64,000 nt of DNA from Haloferula helveola (GTDB taxonomy: Bacteria > Verrucomicrobiota > Verrucomicrobiia > Verrucomicrobiales > Akkermansiaceae): positions 372,001-436,000 of the forward strand of contig NZ_AP024702.1 of assembly GCF_037076345.1 (NCBI RefSeq), read 5' to 3'. The position numbers were made by a program, and so were the translations under genes. The notes beneath the pieces are model-generated. The model saw only the letters and a list, made by a program, of their open reading frames with translations. It had not been told where the DNA came from and did no database searches. How positions within the stretch are numbered: the stretch's first letter is position 1; the number at the start of each line of letters is the position of its first letter. This document shows, one piece after another, positions 16,251-23,570 of this stretch.

Positions 16251-19200
16251 TCAGACCTCGGCCGGGGTCAACCAACGGAACGACCTGAGATAAAATCGAC
16301 GGCCGAACTCCTCGTCGACGGCTTCCCTCAATTGGTCCGGCCGAACATCCGGATCACTCTGTCCGGTCACGTAGTCCCTGCCGCGCTCGACCAGCGCCTC
16401 ACACCATGCGCGGGCAACCACCTTGCCGGTCTCATCGACCGACTCCCCGTAGGCGCGGATGACGAAGGTGTCGGAACGGGCCGACAGAATCGGAGCAATC
16501 GGTGTCAGGATGTCCGCCTGCTTCACGATGCCCGGAATGCCTGCCGCAGTCGCGCCCTCCTCGGCTGCCGGGAAGGGAAGGCCGTTCGTCGCAATCGCAG
16601 CCACACTGCGATCTCCGCGATAGGCCTCGTTGATCGAGACCTCATCGGCATCAAGAGCCGCCTGGATAGCACCCGCTCGCGCCAGCTCCTCGTCCGACCC
16701 GACCCTGCGGTTGACGAAATCCGCCAGCGAAAGGAACGGCCCGCGGCGACGGACTTCGCGAACGATCGCTTCGGCCAGTTCGCCGATCTCTTCCTCGCTC
16801 AGAACCCGGCGCCCGACCCACTGGGCGGGATCGCGCGCGGGAACCGCACCCTGGCCGTCCGCGATCAGATCGTTCGGCACGACAAGGGAAGCCACCGGCA
16901 CACCGTCGCCGGCCGGGGTCGACTGCTCGTCTCCGGAATCGTTCTGAGTCACGATCTCCTCATCGAGCAGGCTTGAGAGCAAGACCCTCCATGCCTCCAC
17001 CGAAGTCGAGTTCACATTGAACATGCCCTCGACCCGGATCAGCGACGCCATCAGGTCGACCGCCTCGGCCTTCGGACCGTTGCGGTCGAACATGCGGGCG
17101 AGCAATCGGGCGGTGTCCTCATTGCCGATGTTCGGCTTGTAGTGGGCAACCGGCAGGGATTGCTCCCCGGTGAGGAAGTCGTCCGCCACATTACGCTGCG
17201 CCCGGCGACGGGCATACGTGTTGCGCTCCTGAGGCGCGACGGAAGAAAAGCACCAGCTGTCCCAGAGCTCGAGGTTGGCGAGATACGAATGGTCCGCCAC
17301 CGGCCGGCTCCCCGTGGTCAGACGGCTGGTTTCGTAAGGTGAGAGCACCGATGGGGCGAGCGAGTTGCCGATCGCGTGGGCGATCAGCGGCATCATCGGC
17401 TGTCGGCCGTTGAGGGCCGTGTAGCCTTGCTGGGGCGCCTGCAGCAGGAAGCCGTTGGCGGTCGAGTGCTGCAGCGCGGCCATCGAATGGATCGGCTCGC
17501 GTGGAATCGCATGGGTAATGACGTAACTGTTGCCGTCCGCCGCATCGTAGCTGCCGCCGAAGAAGCCATTTCCGTTGGCGCTGGTTTCGAGGCGACGGTT
17601 GACCCAGCTGTTCAGGGCGTCGACACGGACTTCCCATCCTTTCAGCCTGCGCTCGTATTCGGTGAGGTCGTAGAAGTCGATCCGGTGGGCGCGCGGATTG
17701 AGCCGGAGCATGCTGCGACTTCCCGTGAGCGAGTCCCTCTCGGTTTTCGCATCATAGGAATACATCATGATGGGCGCCTTGGCCGCCCGCATCTGAGCCG
17801 CCGAGAGCCGCCGAGTTTCCGACACACCGAACTTCGGGAACACGTCCGAATACTGCCGCCGGTCGGCGTAGATGCGCTCACCCGACGGCTTGGTTCCAGG
17901 CGTGTTCGATTGCCGGACCGATCCGGGCTGGACGCGTTCGTTGCCGAAGTCGAAATCGATCACCATGCCGCCGAAGCCGAGACCGCCCGCATTCGGCCGC
18001 TCGCTGCCGACAAACGCCTCGTTGTAGTTCATGCCGAAGTGCCGCGAGTGCATGTTGTTGCCAGAGAGCGTCGATCCGCTCCGGGAGGTCTTGCCGCAGG
18101 TCAGGCCGTTGGGCTCGATGGTGTAAGAGATGGTGTCCCGGGGGTTCAGGTCGATGTAGGCGCCGTTCTTGTCCCGCATCGGCCGTGCGATCCCGCCACC
18201 GTAGTTGAAGCCCTTCCGAGCCTGCATCGCACGGTTCGGGCTGTTGCCCTCGACCTGCATGTCTCCGGTCTGCGACACCTTGATCACCTCGCCGGGTTTG
18301 AAGATGAGCTGTTCGACATCGCCCACCCGCAATGCGCCGAAGTTCATGTCGGAGTTGTTGTTGGTGAACACTCCGGACAGTGACGACGTCAGGGGGCATT
18401 CCCAGGTCTGGCGGCCCGCGGTGATGTTGATCGTGTAGGGAAACTGGAAGAAGTTGAACGACATCCACGCCGACTGGGGGATCACCAGCGGAACATCGTG
18501 AGGATTCCAGAAAGTCAGGATGGGATCGAAGACCAGATACAGCCGGTCCACCTGGTTCCGGCCGCTGCCTTGGGGCCGGGTCCGGAGCGAAAAGGCAACC
18601 TGCTGGCTGATCAGGGCGGGCATTTTGAAGTGGAAGCTTTCGTCCTGCTCGCATTCCCGAGGATTCGCGCCCAGCACGAGACCCATCGTCCCGCCCGGAA
18701 TGCGCCCGCCCGTGGTGTAGGTGCCCCGGATCGGCTCAAGCTCGTTGGGAAGCTGGTAGAAGGTCTTGAGTTCGTCGAAAGTGATTCCCGTCTCGCGGTT
18801 GACCCTGAAGAGCGGTTCCGGAGTCCGGCTTCTCGATTCGAGCTCGAGCTTCATCGACAGGTCGCTGCGAAAGCCGCCCCGCCGGACGTCGACCAGCAGC
18901 CCGCTGGTTCGCGTCGCCAGGTCATGGAAGAGCCCCTTCGGTGACTCGATATCCGACGCGAGAAGCGACGATTGCGGCCAGTCGGTCAGGGCTTCCAGAC
19001 GCGGATCCGCACGGTCGAAATCCCGAAACGGCTGCCCGCCGCCGGCCAACTCGGCAACGTCTACCGGGTGACTCGGCGCGGCTTGCATGCGACCGCGAAT
19101 CTCCGACAAGTTCACCGCCGGCTCGGCCGGAGGTGTCGCCAACATGGCCTTGAGCCCTTGGTCCCCGGTCCACCAAGCAATGTTCCCGCTCAAACGGTTC

Positions 19201-19715
19201 CCTTTCTTCACCCCGACCCGGGGTGCATCGATCCAGTCCTCTTCCAATTCGCCCGCACTGTTTTCCCCGACCAAGCGGATCATGGAGTCGCCGCCCGACG
19301 TCTGACTCGCGAGACTTTCATCCCCGAAGGTCGGATCGGAGACCAGCCACGACCGGAAACTGGGCTCGGGACGCGCGGTGGTCTCGTCCGCCCAAGCGTC
19401 ATAGACACCCGTCCAGTACCGTCGCCCGATTGAAGCCGAAGTTTCGCTACCATCGCGGTCAGCGGACAACTGATCGGCCGCGACCGTGATCCGGCGGTCA
19501 TCTCCCGCATGTTTTTGGAGCTGGCCGATCGCCATCACCAAGGCCATCCGGGCATTCGCCCGGGCTTCCGCCTGGGCTGAACCCTGCGAGGATCCCCTGA
19601 GGGAAATCGTAGAAAGGGAAAGAAGCCCCACCGCCAGCAAAGTCAGCAGAAGCATCAATGAAATCGTGACGATCAAGGCGAAGCCGCCCTGAAGTTGTCG
19701 GACAGGTTTTTTCAT
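16251..19715 (-). CDS. Verru_Chthon cassette protein A-like, large prepilin-type protein
   Basis: The 1154-residue protein starts with a prepilin-like N-terminus: basic residues, a GGF cleavage-like site (Gly11-Phe12), then about 22 hydrophobic residues, without the Glu usual at position +5 in type IV pilins. The large remainder has no catalytic motif that I recognise. Size and N-terminus match my memory of the Verru_Chthon cassette A family (TIGR02600), known from Verrucomicrobium and Chthoniobacter, where it normally sits with smaller B, C and D pseudopilin-like genes. Those partners are not adjacent here; the neighbours are a LysM protein upstream and an unknown secreted protein downstream. 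The likely location is the inner membrane facing the periplasm, or a pseudopilus. Confidence 0.72.
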   Translation of the reverse strand: MKKPVRQLQGGFALIVTISLMLLLTLLAVGLLSLSTISLRGSSQGSAQAEARANARMALVMAIGQLQKHAGDDRRITVAADQLSADRDGSETSASIGRRYWTGVYDAWADETTARPEPSFRSWLVSDPTFGDESLASQTSGGDSMIRLVGENSAGELEEDWIDAPRVGVKKGNRLSGNIAWWTGDQGLKAMLATPPAEPAVNLSEIRGRMQAAPSHPVDVAELAGGGQPFRDFDRADPRLEALTDWPQSSLLASDIESPKGLFHDLATRTSGLLVDVRRGGFRSDLSMKLELESRSRTPEPLFRVNRETGITFDELKTFYQLPNELEPIRGTYTTGGRIPGGTMGLVLGANPRECEQDESFHFKMPALISQQVAFSLRTRPQGSGRNQVDRLYLVFDPILTFWNPHDVPLVIPQSAWMSFNFFQFPYTINITAGRQTWECPLTSSLSGVFTNNNSDMNFGALRVGDVEQLIFKPGEVIKVSQTGDMQVEGNSPNRAMQARKGFNYGGGIARPMRDKNGAYIDLNPRDTISYTIEPNGLTCGKTSRSGSTLSGNNMHSRHFGMNYNEAFVGSERPNAGGLGFGGMVIDFDFGNERVQPGSVRQSNTPGTKPSGERIYADRRQYSDVFPKFGVSETRRLSAAQMRAAKAPIMMYSYDAKTERDSLTGSRSMLRLNPRAHRIDFYDLTEYERRLKGWEVRVDALNSWVNRRLETSANGNGFFGGSYDAADGNSYVITHAIPREPIHSMAALQHSTANGFLLQAPQQGYTALNGRQPMMPLIAHAIGNSLAPSVLSPYETSRLTTGSRPVADHSYLANLELWDSWCFSSVAPQERNTYARRRAQRNVADDFLTGEQSLPVAHYKPNIGNEDTARLLARMFDRNGPKAEAVDLMASLIRVEGMFNVNSTSVEAWRVLLSSLLDEEIVTQNDSGDEQSTPAGDGVPVASLVVPNDLIADGQGAVPARDPAQWVGRRVLSEEEIGELAEAIVREVRRRGPFLSLADFVNRRVGSDEELARAGAIQAALDADEVSINEAYRGDRSVAAIATNGLPFPAAEEGATAAGIPGIVKQADILTPIAPILSARSDTFVIRAYGESVDETGKVVARAWCEALVERGRDYVTGQSDPDVRPDQLREAVDEEFGRRFYLRSFRWLTPAEV

Positions 19716-19729
19716 GGGTTTTGCAGTTA

Positions 19730-19764
19730 CAATATACCTCCAATCCGCGAAAGGTTAACGGCGC
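19730..19764 (-). promoter_or_regulatory. Possible promoter of the prepilin-like gene
   Basis: On the minus strand TTAACC and TATATT are separated by 16 bases, within an AT-richer 174-bp gap upstream of the ATG at 19715. The -10 box agrees with the consensus in five of six positions, the -35 box in four. The implied 5' leader would be only about 8 bases, which weakens the call. Confidence 0.25.
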
Positions 19765-19889
19765 CATGAAAAAAATGTCATACAACCCCGACTTTTTCCA
19801 TCCCTCAGTGGGGGTAGTTCGCGACGGCACCAATCCTCAAATTCCTCCTTCCACCCTTCTCTAGGGCCGAGTTGGCTCGCTCCACCGCG

Positions 19890-20480
19890 TCAGCGGCCTG
19901 CCGCCAGCGCTGTTTCCGCTGTCGGAACCGAAATCTTCTGTCCGACTCGCAAACGTCGCGGATCGACCGCCGGATTCGCGGCCAGCAGATCGTCCAGATC
20001 CACCCCATACCTCAGCGAGATCCGGTAGAGGTTTTCGCCGGATTGGACCACGTGGGTCCGCCGCTCCGCCCGCTCGAGCTTCGGCAACAGACTGGCATCA
20101 GGGCCCGGCATCACGATCCGCTGGCCTACGGCGATCCGGGATGGGTCGGGAATCCGGTTCGCCTCGAGCACCGCATCGAGTTCGACGCCGTGCGTGGACG
20201 CGATCTTCGAAAGCGTGTCACCTTCGCGGACCACGTGTGCCCTCCCCTCCGAGCCCCCTTTCGCCGCCGCCGGCTTGCCCGAGACCTTGGCGCCATACAG
20301 CGGGTCCGTCTTCGGTTCATCCGCCTCGGTCAACATGTAGCGAAGCCGGGCGTTCTCGATCTCCAGACGCTTGATCTGGCGTTCCTGTTCCTGAACCTGC
20401 CGACGCAGCGTTTCAAGCGACTCGGGAAACGCGGTCGCGATGCCCGCCAGTAGGATCCAGATGCAGCCGATCACTTTCAT
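19890..20480 (-). CDS. Secreted coiled-coil protein with two LysM domains
   Basis: The 196-residue product has a signal peptide (residues 1-18). A short coiled coil follows (about 20-52, LETLRRQVQEQERQ), then two LysM repeats: HVVREGDTLSKIASTHG (about 83-125) and HVVQSGENLYRISLRYG (about 142-186). LysM modules bind N-acetylglucosamine polymers, mostly peptidoglycan, so the protein probably sits on the cell wall. There is no catalytic domain. It lies between the sialate esterase gene and the Verru_Chthon A-like gene on the same strand and might anchor an envelope structure, which is an inference from position. Confidence 0.85.
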   Translation of the reverse strand: MKVIGCIWILLAGIATAFPESLETLRRQVQEQERQIKRLEIENARLRYMLTEADEPKTDPLYGAKVSGKPAAAKGGSEGRAHVVREGDTLSKIASTHGVELDAVLEANRIPDPSRIAVGQRIVMPGPDASLLPKLERAERRTHVVQSGENLYRISLRYGVDLDDLLAANPAVDPRRLRVGQKISVPTAETALAAGR

Positions 20481-20561
20481 GACTCGGCCGGTCAGACGAG
20501 GATCTGCCGCGCCCTATTCAGACGAATCGATACCACCTGAGAACTTCAGACCGGATGCCTC

Positions 20562-21992
20562 TCAATCGCCCTGCAGCAGACTGAGCATTCCGTTGCCCAT
20601 CGCCTGCCCGACCAGCATGTAGGTTTCGGCATTCTGGTTGTAGTGGAAGTCCTGCGCCTTGGGCGACTGGTCGACCGGGCGCCAGAAGTCGCGCGTCTCG
20701 ACCGTCTTCACGTTGCCTTTGAACTCCGGATACTTCCCTTTCTCGCCACTCACCGCGAGCTGCGCATTGGCGACGGTCACAGCATCACCCGCCATTTCCC
20801 AACCGCCGAAGCCGATGGTCGCAACCACAAACGGAGCCTCGGGAGCTTGGAACTCGCGCCGCAGCGTCTTGATCAGATGCACGAGGTTCTGCTCGTAGCG
20901 CGCGGCGTAAACCTCGCTGCCCTGGTCCTTGTGGCCCTGCCACCAACCAAAGCCTGCGATCTCGTAGCCACGTCCCTTCCATTGGGGAAACTCGTTGTCG
21001 AAATTCTGCAGAACCACCTTCGCGGCACCGAAGCAATCGTCGTACTGCTTGCCCGCATACCAGTTGATCTTCTCCGGCTCGCTTCCCTTCTCCCACGATG
21101 CCGGCGAATCCTTGTAGCCGGCATAGACCGTGCCATCGACTTCGTAGCGCTCGCTGCCCGGCGGCAAGAAGTCCCAAGCGAGCGAGCGATTGCCCTGCGA
21201 CGCCTTAAGGATGAGAACCGGCTCATCGTGGAAGTCACCCACGATATGACCGAAGCCGAGCTCGGGACCGATGTTGTTGCCGCCCGCCCCGCAGCCGACA
21301 CTCAGCCACTTGTCCGCAGTGGCCGTCACCACGCCTTTGTACCAGACGTCGTTGCGCTCGGTCCAGTTGCCCTCGCCATCCACGAGAAACGGAAATTTGC
21401 CGTTCTCCTTCACCACGGTGGAAAGCGTGCCGGGAATGTCGAGCCGGGCGTACCAGCCCAAGCCTCCGGCATCGCCCGTGAGATAGGTGATCTTGAAAGG
21501 CACCTTCTTGCCGGCCTCCAGCTTGATCGGCGTGTGGACCGACTCCTTGCCAACCTCCTTGCGGTGCACTTCCTTACCGTCGACCACCATGATGTTGTGG
21601 GTCGAGCCACCGTAGCCCGGCCGGAACTCGTACACACCGGCTGCCTTCATCTCGATCGATCCGCGAACGACCTGCGTCCCTCCGCCCGGATAGGGAGTCG
21701 GACTGACTCCACCGAACTTCTCCAGCTTCACCTCTTTGACCGGCTTCAACGAATCGTAGTCCGCCTTCGGGTCATACTCGCCTTCGTAAACCGAGACGGT
21801 CGGGTCGATGAACTCGGATCCCCAACGGCTTCCTCCACCCGTCACCTGACCGATCCCCACCATGTTCGACTGCCCGGCGAGGATGTAGACCTTCACGGGT
21901 TTCGCATCGGCTTCCTGTGCCGTGACCGGTGAAGAGAGGACGGCGAGGGAGAGGCTGCCGAGGATGATGGATCGTTTCATGGGATGCTTCAT
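20562..21992 (-). CDS. SASA-family carbohydrate esterase with an inserted beta domain
   Basis: The 476-residue secreted protein has a signal peptide ending at TAQ (residue 26). The SASA/CE6-like motif YILAGQSNMVG places the nucleophile at Ser42, and the catalytic Asp-His pair is in DFHYNQNAETYML near residue 455. WWQGHKDQG near 350 is another family block. Between about residues 90 and 225 an extra region (GVYEFRPGYGGSTHNIMVVDGKE, GGLGWYARLD) resembles a PA14-like or ligand-binding beta sandwich inserted in the catalytic fold. It follows the DUF1552 gene on the same strand. A likely reaction is deacetylation of a sugar in the periplasm or outside the cell. Confidence 0.82.
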   Translation of the reverse strand: MKHPMKRSIILGSLSLAVLSSPVTAQEADAKPVKVYILAGQSNMVGIGQVTGGGSRWGSEFIDPTVSVYEGEYDPKADYDSLKPVKEVKLEKFGGVSPTPYPGGGTQVVRGSIEMKAAGVYEFRPGYGGSTHNIMVVDGKEVHRKEVGKESVHTPIKLEAGKKVPFKITYLTGDAGGLGWYARLDIPGTLSTVVKENGKFPFLVDGEGNWTERNDVWYKGVVTATADKWLSVGCGAGGNNIGPELGFGHIVGDFHDEPVLILKASQGNRSLAWDFLPPGSERYEVDGTVYAGYKDSPASWEKGSEPEKINWYAGKQYDDCFGAAKVVLQNFDNEFPQWKGRGYEIAGFGWWQGHKDQGSEVYAARYEQNLVHLIKTLRREFQAPEAPFVVATIGFGGWEMAGDAVTVANAQLAVSGEKGKYPEFKGNVKTVETRDFWRPVDQSPKAQDFHYNQNAETYMLVGQAMGNGMLSLLQGD

Positions 21993-22044
21993 TGTCGGGA
22001 AGAGTAACGCACGCCGTCCACCAATGCGAACCGACTCTGCGCCG

Positions 22045-22103
22045 CTCCGACCTCACCCGGAGGTCAGGTATTCGGAGACGCGGCTGGGGCGCTACAGAGC
22101 GCC
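22045..22103 (-). repeat. Two adjacent hairpins directly after the DUF1552 stop codon
   Basis: In 22088-22103 the arms GGCGCT and AGCGCC pair perfectly around an ACAG loop, and the hairpin touches the stop codon of the DUF1552 gene. Next to it, 22045-22050 and 22072-22077 (CTCCGA and TCGGAG) enclose an inner GACCT/AGGTC stem. No T-tract follows. The compact double hairpin could end the transcript or stabilise its 3' end; it also has the look of a dispersed intergenic element. Confidence 0.5.
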
Positions 22104-23507
22104 TTACATCAGGAACTCCTTGATGGCACCGGTCTGGTCGCCGATCAGCGCCGGATCGAGGACACCGAAGTGTTTGATCGGGTTGCCGTAGGCGTTGAGG
22201 ATAGTGGTGTAAAAGTTGCCGAGCGTCTTGTGGTTCTCGCTCCCCCAGTACGGCAGACGGACGTAGCGGCGGCCCATGCTGAGTTTGGCGTTGTCGCCGG
22301 CCATGACGACGAACGGGAACTCGGTGCCGTGGCTGTGGTGGGTTTCTCCCCCGTCCGGGAAGTAGAATACCATCGTGTTGTCGAACATCGTGCCGTCGCC
22401 TTCGGGAACACTCTTCAGACGGGTCACGATCATGTCCACAAGCTTCATGTGGTGGTGCTCGCTGCGCTTCCGGATCTCCTCGGCATTGACGCCACCAATC
22501 ACCTTGCCGTGGCCGACGTCGTGCATGTTGACCTTTTCGCCCTCGAGTCCGGGAATACCGGTGTACTCGTGGCCGAGTTCATCGACCGTGAAGGCGACCA
22601 CATTCGTCAGCCCCGAAATCAGCGAGGAGAGGAGCACTTCCGTATGTCCGACCTGACGATCGAGCGTCGAGAGTTCCTCGGCGAGATACTTCGCATCCAG
22701 CTTCGGCGCGTGACGGCGCACCGCGTCCGCCATCATGTCGACCTTGCGGTTGCGTTCGCGGATATCCTCGATCGACTCGGCGTAGTTCCCGACCTTCTGC
22801 CTTTCGATCCCGTCAAGTTGGCGCGCGATCTCAGAGTGGTTGCCCGCGGCAAACTCAAGAACCTTGCGCTCGAGTTGGTAGCGCACCTGGTCGTCCTCGT
22901 TGGCCGAGACCGACTTGAAAATCTCGTCGACCGCGATCTTCGGCGAGCCGAAGGCATAGTTCGGCTGCTGCGGACCACGGGCCGAAAAGCCTTTCGCAAT
23001 ACCATCGAGACTGCCGCGGGCATTGCCGCCACCGGTCGGGAAACACGCGAGTTCGATGTGCTCCATCGGTGACGGGAAAAGCTTCGCGAGTTCGAAGTCG
23101 ACGGTCGCCCACTTGATCGAGCTCGGCCGCTCGTTGGCCTTGTAGACACCGAGCGACGAGCACCAGGAGTGGTGACCGACCGTGCACATCTTGCCGGAGA
23201 GGCCCTGCAGAATCGTCAGGTTGTCCTTGTGCGCCTCGAGCGGACTCATCCAGTCAGGAAGCTCGTGACCGTCGAGATCGACCTCGAACGCTTCCTTGGC
23301 GTTCTCCTTCTTCATCTCCTCCGGACCGAAGGACGGCGGCACCATCACCTTCGGGAACAGTCCGTTGCCACGGTGCATGAAGATGAAACGCATCGGTGCC
23401 TTGCCCGATCCGGTCGGGGCGGCGGAAAGGCGTTGCATCCCGCCCGGGAGGGAGAGCCCGCCCATGGTGATGAAGGCGGTCTTCAGGAAATCACGTCGTG
23501 TGTTCAT
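22104..23507 (-). CDS. DUF1552 protein with twin-arginine signal
   Basis: The 467-residue product opens with a Tat motif (RRDFLK, residues 4-9) and a hydrophobic glycine-rich stretch. It then reads RFIFMHRGNGLFPKVM and, near the end, FYFPDGGETHHSHGTEFPF, which are characteristic of DUF1552, a family with remote similarity to the DUF1501/alkaline phosphatase-like proteins. It is expected in the periplasm. It lies 63 bp downstream of the DUF1592-type heme-motif gene on the same strand; this pair is recurrent in Planctomycetes and Verrucomicrobia. The biochemical function is not known. Confidence 0.88.
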   Translation of the reverse strand: MNTRRDFLKTAFITMGGLSLPGGMQRLSAAPTGSGKAPMRFIFMHRGNGLFPKVMVPPSFGPEEMKKENAKEAFEVDLDGHELPDWMSPLEAHKDNLTILQGLSGKMCTVGHHSWCSSLGVYKANERPSSIKWATVDFELAKLFPSPMEHIELACFPTGGGNARGSLDGIAKGFSARGPQQPNYAFGSPKIAVDEIFKSVSANEDDQVRYQLERKVLEFAAGNHSEIARQLDGIERQKVGNYAESIEDIRERNRKVDMMADAVRRHAPKLDAKYLAEELSTLDRQVGHTEVLLSSLISGLTNVVAFTVDELGHEYTGIPGLEGEKVNMHDVGHGKVIGGVNAEEIRKRSEHHHMKLVDMIVTRLKSVPEGDGTMFDNTMVFYFPDGGETHHSHGTEFPFVVMAGDNAKLSMGRRYVRLPYWGSENHKTLGNFYTTILNAYGNPIKHFGVLDPALIGDQTGAIKEFLM

Positions 23508-23570
23508 GGTGTATGGAAGTGCCGGTCGGCATGGTTCGGGAACAGGCCATGCCGGCCGCGCCCGGAAGGG

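Noticed and set aside
20643..21932. 429-codon plus-strand frame opposite the SASA gene
   Set aside because: The SASA frame has a signal peptide and catalytic motifs; the opposite frame is rich in Arg, Leu and Val with no domain.
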